A DNA stretch of 64,000 nt from Rotaria sp. Silwood1 (lineage: Eukaryota; Rotifera; Eurotatoria; Philodinida; Philodinidae). The notes below the pieces were generated by a model, which saw only the letters and a list, made by a program, of their open reading frames with translations, made no database searches and was not told where the DNA came from. Shown in pieces: positions 1 through 13,486 of the stretch; position 1 is the stretch's first letter; every line of letters starts with the position of its first letter. The translations under genes were made by a program, and so were the position numbers. The DNA lies in NCBI GenBank assembly GCA_905250075.1, contig CAJNOP010000225.1, positions 157,621 to 221,620 of the forward strand, given 5' to 3'.

Positions 1-1856
1 AATAATTTGTACAAGATGTTGATTAAAGTTTCAGAACAAAGTCTATTAAAACTTTTTACAAAAAAAGAACTAAGATATTTCAATTGAAGTTAATCATTTT
101 GAAGAGCAATTCTATATGACATTGTCTACAATAAAATTTAAATAACCATCGAATGAAGCTACAAACCGTTTCAACCATTAAAGAACTGTTGATATTCTTT
201 TTTATTCGTGCTTTCGGAATATTCTCATCAACTTATAACAAAATAACATCGACCTCTGTAGGTAGAAATAAATAACACAAACATCTAATCATAATCAGTG
301 GATTATTTCATGTGATAATGACTACTAGCTATTTTTTGAAGTTTGCGGTGCAGTCTATATTAGTTACACTATACAAATCGACTTTAATTGTGCAATAAAT
401 CTTCATCATAGATGACGCTGAAAAAAAAAACATTTTATTACTAAAATAAATTCTGAAACTATTTTCTTCGTAAGCGCTACTGTCAGCTCTAATGACTACC
501 ACTGTAGTGAAAATTAAGCTGTAATATATATTTTCATACGACATGTCTATCATGATGTTATCGAATTAATCAATAATAAAAATGATACTGTAGGATATCT
601 GATAGTAGTATTTGAAGCAAAAAAATATTCATCTGATTAGAGATTCATTATTTTTTCAAGTTTAAGACACAATATCATACTTTTAATATATATATATAGG
701 GTTCATTGAGATGCCAGAAAAACGAAAAAATATACTATTAGAAATAAGGTTTAAAAGATTTTCAACATTAATTAAAATCTATCTCCAGTTAGAAATCACG
801 ATTCTCGTCAAAATAATTTAGTTTTTATGCGATAGGATAACCTTCGATATCTAACATGACATACTAAATTTATCATACTTTTTCAAGGTTTGCTTTCTAT
901 ATCGTTTTATTAAGAGAGAAGCTTGAGTTTCTAAGCCAAAATTCGATTTCTCTCTTTTCTTCTGTTCGTGTATCAAACATTTCTCGACCATTTTACATGG
1001 TAGTAACCTTGAGACAATTTTACATTGACGAGTAATTTACATTCTACAATTTAACAGAATCGAACTATTCATTTTCGAGTTCGTTTTTGGAAAAAAAAAG
1101 AATAGTTTTTTTTTCATTCAATTATCCGAGCTATTCGAGAGAAAATTTTATCAGAAGTAAAAAAAATAAACAATATTTTGAAATATAAGACTCTGTTAAG
1201 TTGTAGCAACAGATCTTAGCTTCATTTTAAAATCAATTCGAAATCTATAGCATTAGATTTTCAGAAGAAGTTCTTGTCACATTGAAGATTCATTTAGAGC
1301 GTACTGTTAAGATTCAAACACACATTTCTAGAAACTTTCAGTCAGATCAGTTATTCTAAGGTCAAGATAGGTTACTGACAACGGATTAGATCTTAAAACC
1401 TATATGAAATTCTTTTGATTAACTTTGATTCTAAATTCAATTTATTCATGAAATAAAATTTATTGAATGGATATTTAGTTTATCTATCAAAAACAAAACA
1501 ATTTTTCTTATTCTCTTAAATATAGTATGAATAATTATTTTCATTGGATAGTTTTAATTTCAATAATATATACTAACATTAGATCATGTCACTTACTATT
1601 TTGTCATTGTCAATATGAATAAGACATTAATGATATCCGAGCGAAAGAACTTTATGTGTTTTTTTTTCCTTCTTATGAGTACTAATAAATTTTACATGTC
1701 AATGAGTTCGAACATTTAGAAGAGAAAAAAAAAAAAAGGAAAATATTTATTAGACAATTGAAAAATATTTTTAAAAGAGAATACATTTTGATTATATCAT
1801 TCTTTTTTTTTTTATTAAAAAGTAATTAAGCAAGATTTTTATAGGTTTATTTTATT
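1..1856. other. AT-rich intergenic DNA without a recognisable gene
   Basis: No frame carries more than a short chance ORF and no protein family is recognisable. The sequence is A/T homopolymer-rich like the other intergenic stretches of the left arm. The right part would hold the 3' flank of the minus-strand CFAP97-like gene. I see no RNA gene or repeat array here. Confidence 0.6.
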
Positions 1857-2882
1857 TTATGATTTAACGTTAATTTTTGGTAAAATAAAAGGTCTTTGTG
1901 CTGCTGTTTCTCGTGCTTTTTGTCGATTAGCAGCATCTTGTTTAAGAATTAATGTATGACGAGCATAATCTTCATTCATTTTTTTAACATCATAAACACC
2001 TCTAACATTAGCAAGACGATGAACAATCGATAAATTTTCTCGAAGTATAGGTATATGACTTTTTAAAAGTTTACGACGATAATCATTAGTATGTCGTTCT
2101 CGTAAACGTTCTTGTTCAACATGTATTGATGGATATGAACTTGGTTCTTTAGCTATACGAGCTAAACGTTCTAATTTTAGTCTATTTTCATGATAAATTC
2201 GATTATCTTCTTCTTGTTTAGCTAATTGACGACGTTGTTGTTTCCAATAACGTAAATTAAAACCATCAGGTGTAATATATGAAAATGTTTTACGTGGTGA
2301 ATTTGATCGAGTACGTTGTTGATTTGTTGATTTAAAGTTTTGTTGTTTATCTATTCGATGACGAGTAATAGGTGAAGGTGGTCTTTGATTTATAATTTCA
2401 TTTGTTGTTTTAGGTGATAGACTTCGTTCAGAAGTTTTTGATGAATGTGATTGTGTCATTTTTCGTGAACTTGTTCGACTATTTGTATGATTTATATCTG
2501 TATTTAATTGATTTTTATCTTCTTTTTCAATGAATATTTCTGATGTATTATTTTCATCTTTAGTTTTTGTAGATGTTGTTGATGAACTTTCTTCATTTTG
2601 ATTTTCAATAATTTTTGATGATAAATTATTTTCATCATTATTTTCGATAGATATTGTTGTTGATGAATTTTCTTCTTTTTGATTTTCAATAGCTTTTGAT
2701 GATAAATTATTTTCACTTGTATTATTTATAGGTGTTGTTGATAAATTATTTTCATTTTGATTTTCAATAGCTATTTGTGTTGAATTATTTTCACCATTAT
2801 TTTCGATGGGTATTGTTGATGAATTATTTTCATGTTGTTGTTGTGAATTGTTTGATAATGCTTGGTTAGAATCCGTTGACAT
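1857..2882 (-). CDS. CFAP97: CFAP97/hemingway-domain protein (cilia-associated)
   Basis: Single-exon gene of 341 codons. The first 120 or so residues are a low-complexity degenerate repeat of about 14 residues built on IENQNENNLSST-like units, rich in Asn, Glu and Ser. Residues 120-200 are Ser/Arg/Thr-rich. The last 140 residues are charged and helical and contain the signature of the CFAP97 (hemingway/KIAA1430) domain: an IPILREN segment, then HRLANVRGVYDVKKM, then EDYARH. Proteins of this family are tied to motile cilia and sperm flagella; that role fits a rotifer but is inferred from family knowledge. The ATG at 2882 is the first in frame and no splice site is needed. The N-terminal repeat looks recently expanded and is unlikely to be conserved. 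Confidence 0.75.
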   Translation of the reverse strand: MSTDSNQALSNNSQQQHENNSSTIPIENNGENNSTQIAIENQNENNLSTTPINNTSENNLSSKAIENQKEENSSTTISIENNDENNLSSKIIENQNEESSSTTSTKTKDENNTSEIFIEKEDKNQLNTDINHTNSRTSSRKMTQSHSSKTSERSLSPKTTNEIINQRPPSPITRHRIDKQQNFKSTNQQRTRSNSPRKTFSYITPDGFNLRYWKQQRRQLAKQEEDNRIYHENRLKLERLARIAKEPSSYPSIHVEQERLRERHTNDYRRKLLKSHIPILRENLSIVHRLANVRGVYDVKKMNEDYARHTLILKQDAANRQKARETAAQRPFILPKINVKS

Positions 2883-3837
2883 TATTTAATGACATAGAGG
2901 AGAAAAAAAACCAATCTAATATAAATGTCTTTAGAAATAAATATTCGAACCCTTTTTTTCTTTTTTTTCTTTACCTGTTATATAAAATTTATTTCAATAA
3001 TGGTAATCTATTACGACCATCCACAGTTATCAAAAGACAACAAGAAGAGGGAAGAAAGAAAAAATGATGAAAAAAGAAAGAAAAAGAAGTAGAATAAAAC
3101 AAAAAAGAAAAAAAGAAACGAGAATTCTTCGCAGTATCATAAGAGTTTTTTTGATAAGAAATAAGAATATAGAAGAAAAAAAAAGACGACAGAAAAAAAA
3201 AAGGGACATTAAAAGATGAGCGTAAACGTCTCTACTAACGTGAAGAAACATAGTGAAAGTGTCGTATCTATGACATTTGCTTCCGCTCTCTTGTAAACTA
3301 GTTTTTGATTCTTTCGATTTTTTTTCTCTTCAAATGAAATATGAGCTTCATTTGTTTGTCTGTTTGGCATCAAACAACTGAAATTATCAAATGAGAAACA
3401 GACGCATCAGTCAATATTTTTTTCAACAGTCATATACTCAATGATACATCACAATAAAAGACCTCGTGCTATTGAATATGTTAACTTGAATGCTCATTTG
3501 ATATTATGAAGGACTTCGTTTATATAGATAGACAATACATAATGATTTCAAGGCTAGATTGTAAATTTTGACACCATGTAAAAACTGTATGTCATTTAGC
3601 TAATGCTATTTGCCGATTGAGCAAAAAGATAAAACCAAGGTTTATCAAATCGTTATGGTATAATATAAATAATACTTGTTATGTCTGCGTATATGATGGT
3701 TCAATGTCCATCACGGTTGATTAAACATTCAGTATATTGATATATCATGATGAGTATATAAACAAGTGATTTTTCTCATCATAATATGAGCGTGTCTCAT
3801 TAAAGTATATCGAGTTTATAAATTTTGCAATTAAGCA
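2883..3837. promoter_or_regulatory. Divergent intergenic interval between CFAP97-like and EF-hand genes
   Basis: Both neighbours start here and run apart, so the 955 bp should hold two promoters. It contains A/GA-rich tracts around 3050-3200. A TATA-like run (GTATATAAAC) at about 3756-3765 lies some 75 bases before the ATG of the plus-strand gene. No ORF in it has coding character. Confidence 0.4.
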
Positions 3838-5629
3838 ATGGCAAGATTCGATGCAGCTAAAGCAATATTTTCACAAGTTGATGCAAATAATGATGGAACG
3901 TATGTAATAATTATTTTATAGAATTGGAAAAAGAAGAAACAAATCTTCAAATATTTTTCTAGTATTGATCCACAAGAATTTCGCAGTTGGGCTGCCAATG
4001 GTAGTGTTGCAGGAGCTTTAGGTTCTGGAGCATATGAATCATCTTCATATCAATCAGCAGCACTTGGCGGATTTGATCCATCAGCTAGTCTTGCTTTTAG
4101 CAGTGGTGTTGGTTTAGCTGAACTTGGAGGAAGTGGTGCATACGAAGCAGGATACAGTTCTGAAAGTGGTTTTGAATCTGCTGGTGGCTTTGCTGCTGGT
4201 GGTTTAGTTGCTGGCGGTCTTGCCGCTGGTGGTGGTAGTTTTGCTATTGATGGAGCTGATAGTGCATATGCAGCAGCAGCATCAGGTGAACTTGTTCAAG
4301 GAGGTGGTGTTGCTCTTGAATCAAGTAGTTTAGAACAAACTACTCAATATGCTTCAGCTGGTGGTCTTTATAATGATCCTAATCCACAAATAATTCGACG
4401 ACCAGCAGCTACTGGTCCAATAATATATAAACAAAATGTTCTTGTTCGATTTCTTCAACCACCACCTGTTCCACCACCAGGCGTAAATAAATGTTTTTGT
4501 TTGTTTGTTTAATTTAATTTATTTCTATTTGTCTTATTATAGCCACTTATCATTAAAGAAATTCGTCCACCTCAACCACCACCACCGCCACCACTTGTTG
4601 TACGTCAACGTGCACCACCTCTTCCTCCACCACCTCCACTTGTTTTACGTGAACGTCCACCTGTACCACCTCCAGTAATTGCTACTCAAACAGGTAAACA
4701 AAGAATAAAAAACAAAAACGTTTGAATAATTATATATAATTGATTATACATTTATATAGTTATTCGCCGTTTGGCTGCTTTACCCCTTCCACCACGATCG
4801 GTCGTCATCGAACGTCTTCCACCTCTACCACCAAAACCACGTAAGAAAAAAAAATCTCAATTATTTAGATTTTAATTTTAAATTTTATTCTCTTGTTTCT
4901 TTTTTTTTTCTAAGGTGATATTATTATTGAACGATGGATTCCATATGGACCTCAAGCTAAACGTCGTGTCATTGTTCAACGTGCTCCTGCTGCTAGAGAA
5001 TATCCAAGACCACGTAATGTTATTATTGTTTATGATGCTGTTCAAGCACGTGTCGTACGACAATTTCAACGACTTGGTGTTGTACAAGAAAGTCCACATG
5101 CTTATGTTGCTCGTTATGGTGGATCACTTTTAGATGCAACAACTCTTCTTCAACACGCTCGTGCTGCTGGTGTTGTTGAAGATATTGTAAGTCAATATAT
5201 GATTGCGCAAAAAAAAAACAACAATTTTCCTTTTAGACACCTCCACTACTTGCTGTAGCATCTGCACACTTTGGTGCATCGACATATGGTATTGATGCAG
5301 GTCTAGATTATTCAGGTGCATCACTAAGTCAAAGTGCATCATTCAGTCAAGATGCTTCAGCAGCAGAAGGTGAACTTACTGGTCTTGAAGGACTTGAAGT
5401 AATTGGTGGTGCTGAAGCTGGTACATATGGTTTAAAAGTTGCTAGTGATGCTGTTAGTGGAGGTTATGGCTCTCAATATTATGCATCATCAGGTTTTGCT
5501 GGTGAAGGAGGTTATGCTGGTGGTGGCGGAATTGATGTAGCTGCTGCTGCTTTTGGTACTGCAGATACTAATCGTGATGGAACATTAGATCAAGCTGAAT
5601 TTCATCGTTTTCTGCAAGGCGGTCTTTAA
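3838..5629 (+). CDS. Two-EF-hand protein with Pro/Val/Arg-rich cytoskeletal-type core
   Basis: Six exons: 3838-3899, 3963-4482, 4543-4693, 4760-4840, 4915-5186 and 5237-5629. All junctions are GT-AG and in phase, giving 492 residues. Exon 1/2 together encode an EF-hand loop (DANNDGTIDPQE) and the extreme C-terminus encodes a second (DTNRDGTLDQAE). Between them lie a Gly/Ala/Ser-rich segment (residues 30-160), a core of repeated PPPPP and VVRQR/VIVER/IIIERW blocks (about 165-270), a conserved-looking globular stretch with YGPQAKRRVIVQRAP and VRQFQRLGVVQESPHAYVARYGG, and another Gly/Ala-rich part. The Val/Arg/Pro blocks recall alveolin or articulin-type membrane-skeleton proteins of protists. 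I cannot prove homology, so the role (calcium-binding structural protein, perhaps of the rotifer intracytoplasmic lamina) is inference. Confidence 0.8.
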
Positions 5630-5835
5630 ATAATTTTATAGACTTTTATTCTGTCATTAATATTTTTTAGATTACAACATAGTTTTAAACAGATAGCTCT
5701 TTTTTTTTTCATTTTTTTGATATAGAGGAATAAATTACGTTTATATAAAAACGAGAAAAAGAAAAAAAAACACATTTTTAGAAACAAAACTCCATATTGT
5801 CATAGATATTTTAAGAGGAAAAAAAAATAGTAATT

Positions 5836-8800
5836 TTAACCGACATTGCTCACACCACTATCAGAAGAATCACGTTTTCTTATATACCATTCAGGAAGTG
5901 TTGTTGAACGAGCTAATCGCATTGCTTCATACCATAAATTAGTATAAAATGTTAATTTATTATCGGAATTTTTCAATTTTTCATCAAGTAATTCATGTTT
6001 TTGATATATTGTTTGATGATTTGAATCAATAGCAAATATATGTGTTTTAGTTGTTTCACGTAATGTAAATGTTCGTATATCGGATTCAAGATGTAACTCA
6101 ATTAAATCAGAAAGTACTATAGAATATTCTTCAGCTTGATCAAGTTTAGCACCATATATATGTAATTGATAATCTTCTTGTAAAGCAATCCATATATTTG
6201 TACCGGAATTAACAGTACGAAAATCACCAAAAAGTACAGTTCGATCAATATCACGTGTTGCTTTTGGCCATATACTTGAATTTTTATTTAATTCTGTACC
6301 AGTAAAATGTGTATAACATGTATCACAAACACGTACTTCACCATCATTTTTACAATATTCAAGAAGCAATTTTTTTGTTGAACATGAACCACATATACAT
6401 TGACCACAACAACGACAATGATGTCGTCGTGATAAAATAATTGTTGTACGAAAACGATTATTACAATTTTGACAACGTGTTACATCAAGATCATTAATCC
6501 ACGCAGGAGCACGTGTACCAAGTTGTTGTTCATCAGGTCGATTAAGTGAGTGACGAACTGAAATATGAGATAAATTTTTTCTTTTTTCAATAGAGATATT
6601 CCATGAAAAAACTAAATCCTTCTCTTGGAATTCTATGGTAAATCTACTACAAACTTTCTAGGTTTGTTATTATTGTATGGATAACTGTATATGAGCCTGT
6701 GCAGCTAAAAATAGTAGAAATAACTTTGTTAAAATCCTCATAGAAACTGAAAATTGTAATAGCATCAGAAAATTCATTTCTGATAGAATAAAACTGTTCG
6801 ACAGAAAAATCAAGCATGTCTTCTGAATCTTCAAATCGAACTCTTTACAATCGTATTTTTAGCATCATCAGAAGCATTAGTCCTGAAAAATGAGCAACCC
6901 TACCTCCAAACTTTGCGAAAATGTTTTTCTATCTACTGTCTATAACCCTTGTTGGCACAGAAACCTGAATTCTTCAGTTTTTCTAGTTTTGAAAAAAATA
7001 TTTAATCGACAAAAATCATATATTCGAAATTAGAGCATTAAACTACGTCAAACTGTATAGGATACTAAACAATTTTATAGAAAAAAGATTTTCGCGAAAA
7101 AGTGAGAGTAAAGATTTCGCAAACATTTTTCTTTGGAAAAGTTTTTTTCCTAATAAATGCTTTTCTACATCATATCCAATCGTTTACGAACAACAAAGTC
7201 ATATGCCCACCTATCATACGAAAAATGCATACGGGAGTGAGGATCTTTTTACGGTATATCTTCAAATTTGACTAGTTTGTAAAGAGTATCTTAAACTATC
7301 TAAGTATTACAATATCTTTTGAGTTGGTTAAGACCTAATAGGAGCTCCGAAATTTGCTTATTATGATGTCAGCAAAAAAAAATTATCGTTATCAAGTCTC
7401 TTACTCTTACTATGCCTTTCGGGAAAATTTTGTTCATGAAAACTTATTCATCACAATGCAAGTTTGTATGTATAAGTGCCGATGCACCAAGTATATTATC
7501 TCCAAATTATAAAAGAATTGGACACTGATTAATTTTTTTAAAACAACGTTCAATTCTCTTGTTATACGGAGATAATATATCTGGTAAGTACGTTCTTATA
7601 CATACAAAATTTTATTGAATCCGAACGATAGTAAAGGGTATAATTTAACAGTTCACAAAATCTTTCTTCTTCATGATACATTGAACTTTACCTTCAGCTT
7701 TAGGAAAATAATATTTATTCGAAAAGAAAAATATATCGCTCCATAGAGGTAAACCTAGTAATAGTTTTTTATGAATAAAATTTTCACAAAAAACACCATA
7801 TATCTAGAAGATTAGTATTTCTGCTAATACTAAATAAGCAAATTTTATAAACTTCATAACTCATGTTAGACCTTAGTCATATCAAAATATATTCTAAGAT
7901 TCAGAAGTTTGGGGGTACCTTTAGTGGACGGAATTTCTTTATTAGTTACAAACACAAATAATTGATTAAATACGTTAGAACACTAAGTTTTCGTTGTCTG
8001 TCAAATTAAGTTGCTAAGTTATGAGAATCCGAAGATTAAAACTAAGTGACTTGTCTATCTGAAGACAACCTCTGGATGTTAAATGCGAAGAACAGAATAT
8101 TTGAGTGGATTTTTTTTTCTATTTGGTTCGATAGAACTCAATGAGCTAGTTATGAATGCATACTTTTTATTTCAATTAGGTCACTCTCTAACTATAATTT
8201 TTTATTATGGATTTTTTTCTTAATTCTTTCTGAAATTATTTTATTTTAATTTAGCATCAAAATTTGAATAGAAAAATATTATTCAGACAAGAGAAAAAAA
8301 AAAGTTTATTTGCAATAGATAAATTCAGACCATGAGTTTTGATGTACTATTTTAAGTCTGACTTGCATTTTTTATGAAAAAAAGATAAAATCAAGTATCT
8401 TATCTTATTCAAGTCATAAGATGTTGCGTAGAAAAAGATATTTTTGGAAATTTTAATCATTTTTTAAACAAAAAGGTATAAAATGATCTTGTACTTTCCA
8501 GTTTTCATTTGTCATAACTCAATTAAAAATTAAAATAAATCATAAATTTGAAATCATTATATAAAAAAAAAACAAACTACCTAGAAGTCGTATGCATTTT
8601 AATAAAAAAAGACAATTTTCCACGAACAACCAATCTCATAAAGACCAGATGCAAAATCTTTGAAGAAAAACATCATTTTATCATAGAAAATAGGTTTTAT
8701 TATAATATATGCAATTCGATATAGTTTTACATTCTGATTTCAAATTTGTTAATTATTTAGCTTCTCAATTAAGGTATGAAACCGAAAACTAGTAAATAAA

Positions 8801-11800
8801 AAGTTAATATTTTATCTAGATTTTTCTTTCCAAAGTGACGATTTAAAATTTCAGGAAGCGAATCACCTATTTTTAAAAGCATAAAGATATACTACATTCT
8901 ACACTAACCATCAATACTAACACAACTAACTTGATCTTTGGTTTTCATATTAAATAAAATTCTTTTCAAAGTTAGTTAGTTTCTATTATTTTATTTAAAA
9001 AAATTATAATTTTCTTATTACTTTCAATTATTGAATTTCTTCGATTATAATCATTACTTGCTTGTCGAATTTTTTTTATCCAAAGTTCTCGATCAGATTC
9101 TTTTTCAACTAAAAATTCATATGATTTTTCTACAGCATTAACACGAAATGGATAATATATAATTCCATTATTTTGTTGATCAATATTTGATACTATTGAT
9201 GATGGTCGTGTACTTTGTAATATATCAATAGTTATACCTCTCATTGATAATTCACGTTTTATATCAAGTTTATGTCCTGATTCTTCACTACATACAAGTA
9301 TACAATCTGAAAATAAAATCATATAACGTTGTGCTATATCATTATAACGACGTGGAGATATTTTTTTAATTGAACCATGCCATAAAAGTTTACGATGTTC
9401 TTTAATACATTCAAATTTATTATCAAGACGTTCTTTTAATTCATTTAATTGTGTTGATGATATAACTAATTCTTCTTCACAACGTCCAGCTATACGATCA
9501 AGTTCATCATGTATAGAACGTGTATGTTTATATTCAGCAGAATTTTGATCAAGATATTTCATATAAGTTTTCATACAAAGAATATAACTAAATATAAATG
9601 AATACAAAAAAAAACAAATATTTAATTAAACAATATTGTTTCTTTTTTTTTGTTTTATTCAGTAGGAAAATAGAAAGAAGATTGTATACAGACTTTTTTC
9701 TTTAATTATTCATCGACTTTATCAATTCGATGTATCCTATAGAGAGATATTGCTATATAACATTTCTTTAATGTCCTTTCGGCAATACTTTCTTTTTTTT
9801 TTGTTGCATAAGTACGGATTGCAGCAGGATTCTAGGGAAGGAATTGTTCAAAAAAGGACGTCTCTTTTAAAGGGTATATATATCAGTATGTATGTTTTTT
9901 TTTTCAAAATTGACTTTAACTCTTAGAGAAAAATATTTTTGTCAATATATGATTTCTCAACTGTTTTGCTTCTTGTAACTGCGAAGAAATTTCTTTTTTT
10001 TTTCATTTATTGTTTTTTGAAAACATAGCAAAAAAAAATGAAAAACAAAAATTCATATTGAAAATCATATTACCGAAGTAAACGTTGATTTGGACAATTC
10101 AATTGAGTTATGGGATATAAATTACCAAGATGAACTTGACATTTAACCATAGCATCATTAATTAATGGATAATTTCTACATAAATCATCTAATTTTCCTT
10201 GAGTATCATCATATGTAACATAATAATTTTTATATAATACTTCAATAACTTTAAAATTTTTTTCTAATACTGTCCACATATTACCAGTACGTTGACCAAT
10301 AATATATTCTTCAATTTCAGGTAATATCATACTATAATGTAATTGATAGATTTGTTGTATTGTACCAAGTAATGGTTTATATGTATTATTAAATATTACT
10401 ATAAGATTATCATCTTTATCACATGTATTTTTAATTTCAGCAGAAACTTTAACGGAAAGTACATAGAGAATATTCACATAAGTTTTTTCAGTAGCATGAA
10501 CTTCTTCTAAACATCGACGTAATTTAATTTGCTATAATAAACAACATGAAATCAATAGAATACAAAAAACAAAAACAAAAATAAAACAAACTCGTTCAGC
10601 TTCATAATCTTCTTCTTCATCACTAAATGATACATCTGATGAATTACATCGACTTAAATTTAAATTTGATGAAAGACTAGAATCACCGGCTATACTATCG
10701 GTTGTATCAATTGATGGAGCAGAATTCCAATCAGATATTTGAGATTTAAGATAATTTTCTGGACGAGGTGGTGGACGTGGCGGAGGTTGACGAGAATTTG
10801 GTGTTAAACCAGATGAATGTGATTTATGTATTGGTTGAGTATTATGATTCGATGTTGATCCTTGATAAACATGAGGATTTTTGTGTACATCGAAAAACTC
10901 ACGCATCTAAGAATAAAAGATCTTAGAAATGATCATTTCGATTCTTATATATATCTTTTTTAATTTGTCGAAGAATCTGAAGAAAAATTCAAATTGTTAA
11001 AAGTATTTTATTCAACATGAAGGAACAGCGCATTGCCAAAGATTCAATTGAGTTTTTCAAAAAATAAAAATAGATGTTCATCTCTTTAGAAGAGAAAAAA
11101 ATTTGATAAAAGGTTAATTGTTAACTACTTTATTTTTAGAATAAACTATGAGAAATTCTATGAATAAGATTTATTTTGATCTCAAGTATTTAATTTCGAT
11201 ATCAATATGAAATTTAGTCAAACAGAGTAATGCAGACTTTGAAAATATTGAATATCGAATGTTATTTGATCAAGGTTTGTGTAATCTTAACCCTTTACCT
11301 CCTACAGAACTTTTTTTGACTCATTCATATAACTAACTATTTGAATTAATGATGTAACGGATTGAGACAATTCTCAAATTTTGTCTAGAGCCTTTAGTAA
11401 ATTTTAAAAAGATTAATTTTGTTCATAACTTCTTTAGCAAATGCAAGTAAGCCTCCTGAGATGTGCCCTTCCAATGTCAATAATGTTTTTGTCTATAGAT
11501 ATACATAGTGGGTGTAGGTATGCAGTGAATCCATGATACAAGGTCCATGGAAGCACTAATTACACTAATATTCACGTTCACAGTAACATTGAGACATCAA
11601 CTCTATTAAAAAATTCCGGTTTTGTAGTCTTATGGTCCAGCTCTTCAATGTACATTGACGTTAGCGTGTACTAACTACATTCAATTAGTAATATCAGTGG
11701 TGATTAAACTGAAAGTGCACATTCCCAATTCTAATCGGCCTCTGCATAAGCTTAGTCATATATATATATTAGCGAAAAACAAGCTCAAGACATTTATTTT

Positions 11801-12939
11801 GTAAGTTTATGTTCAACAATTCTACAAAATAAACAAATTAATTTTACTATCAAAATTCTCACAGTAGATATTGAATTAATCATTTCTCAATAATTTTCGC
11901 ATAAAGTTTTTTGAATTCATGAGTCGTAAGAATAAGATATTTGATGCAAGTCTTATCCAACAATGAAATATTTCACTTACGATGGAAAATTATTAGTCAT
12001 GGCACTGAGACTATTTTACCTATATCTAATTCTCAAGATTGACTCGACGCCCACTCAACTCAACTAATGCACCGAGAGACCTACGTTTTCTTTCCACATG
12101 AATGAGTTGAATATTATTACTCATATTTTCCTTTTGAATAGACTATAAGTAGATTTTGTTGATTATTTAAATATGATTTTCATGCATAATTTATATTTAC
12201 TTTTCGAACTGATTTGATATGGTCATTATTATCGTTCTCTGGTGGTAGTGAAGAATCAGGTGATTTTGGTAATGGTGACAATAGATGATCATGTTCTTCA
12301 ATAGATGAAGTAGTTCCACTTTTAATACTATTGATTGAAGAACGAAAAAAATTTTTTATTATTGTAGCATTTGATGTATCAGATGGTGGAGTTGGTGAGG
12401 ATGATTTCGCTTTTGAAAATATAGATTGTTTCGTGGATGTTGTTGTAGTAGTAGGTGTTTCATTTGATTGTTTAAAATGTGTTGTTATAACTTGTACGAA
12501 AAAAAAACAAAAAGAAAAATTCAAATAGATTTCAATTAGACAATCTTATTTTTACTTGTTGATCCTGGTGTAGGAGATGGTAAAGGTGAAATATTTGTCT
12601 GAACAATTGTTGCTATTGGCATAGATGGTCTTTTTTTATAAGTCTGTGGTTGAGATACTTCAGGAGTTGTTTGATTTTCAAATCTCTTTCGAATTTGAGA
12701 AACATTAAGTTTTTCCGAGGGTGTTTCATGTGTTGTTTCATCGCTTGATGATCTAAATTATTTAAATGCGTAAATATAAGAAAAATCAAATATAAAAAAG
12801 AATCATACTCATGTTGTTGTTCTCCATCAGCACTAAGGGAATGTGATCGAGGTTTTTTATATTTTGGTGGTAGTGGAGGTGGTATACGTCCAGATTTGCT
12901 AAATTTATGTTGGGGCACGTCTTGCCCCTGTGTAGACAT
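5836..12939 (-). CDS. FGD-type Rho guanine-nucleotide exchange factor (DH-PH-FYVE-PH)
   Basis: Seven exons read right to left: 12939-12809, 12752-12556, 12490-12201, 10906-10592, 10531-10074, 9587-9022 and 6557-5836. Phases close and give about 892 residues. Residues 1-310 are disordered with proline motifs (RIPPPLPPKYKKP, PPPRPPPRP) that would bind SH3 domains. Exons 5-6 hold the DH domain, starting at KLRRCLEEVHATEKTY and ending near RYILCMKTYMKYLDQ, followed by PH1 (WHGSIKKISP to ELWIKKIRQ). Exon 7 holds a FYVE finger with the WxxD, RRHHCRCCG and RVC motifs, then PH2. This order is that of FGD1-6, Cdc42 activators acting at actin-rich membranes, with FYVE binding PI3P. I cannot assign a specific paralogue. 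It is the last of three minus-strand genes in tandem. Confidence 0.9.
6558..9021 (-). other. 2.46-kb last intron of the FGD-type gene
   Basis: The donor (GTAATAAG, minus strand, at 9021) and acceptor (TTTCAG ending at 6558) join phase 1 to phase 1. The intron is some fifty times longer than the short introns of nearby genes. It carries no ORF of note. Its middle (about 7300-7890) is a long imperfect inverted repeat listed separately; the remainder is AT-rich sequence with no recognisable content. Confidence 0.7.
7300..7890. repeat. Long imperfect inverted repeat (foldback/MITE-like) in FGD intron
   Basis: Around a centre near 7535 the two sides are complementary. TTTGTATGTATAAG at 7462-7475 reads back as the complement at about 7592-7606. 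The motif ATATTATCTCC and the ending AGAATTG also match between arms of about 60 bases. Weaker matching continues outward, for example AAATTTGCTTATT near 7349 against its complement near 7826. I see no terminal duplication. The structure suits an old non-autonomous foldback transposon. Confidence 0.55.
10907..12200 (-). other. 1.29-kb intron 3 of the FGD-type gene
   Basis: It lies between the exon ending at 12201 (phase 0, donor GTAAAT) and the exon starting at 10906. There is no coding-like ORF. The block about 11280-11770 is less AT-rich than its surroundings and may be an old insertion, but I see no terminal repeats or recognisable family. Confidence 0.5.
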
Positions 12940-13486
12940 CGAAAAAGAAAAAGAAAACGACAGGTAATAATTGTGACAAAAAAATAATATGTGAAAGTCA
13001 TACAAAGTTTCTATTTGTTTTCTTTGTAATGAATCATTTATATGAGTATGATGGCAATGATTCATTTCATACAACAAATAGTGCAAAGTAAACATGAGAC
13101 AATAGTATTTGAAATTTAATGAATAAATTAAACTTCGTAAACGAAATAAGAAATATATGTTACTATTATCAGTTTTTGTACTCGTCGAAATACACGAATT
13201 GAGATATTTTTTTTAATTTTATTATTACTCTGTACGACTCGATTTTTTTTCTCTCATTCTCGTATTGCTGTTACGTTAGTAAAAGAGCTTATGTCATTTC
13301 TATTTTCTGCTTAGTAAATCTCAGCGAAAAAGAAAAAGAAAAACGAGAGAGAAGAGCTACATTCACTCTATATTTCTTTTTTCAACATATAATAACAACA
13401 AAAAAAAAAAGAAACACAAAATTTACACTAATTTTTTTTTCCTTCTTCTTGTTGTTGTTTCTTTATGAACACAATATAATATATAT
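12940..13486. promoter_or_regulatory. Interval between FGD start and NELFB stop
   Basis: Both genes run on the minus strand, so this 547-bp stretch holds the FGD promoter/5' leader and the NELFB 3' end. It has T- and A-rich runs (13400-13460) and no coding signal. Chance ORFs in this part are low-complexity. Confidence 0.4.
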
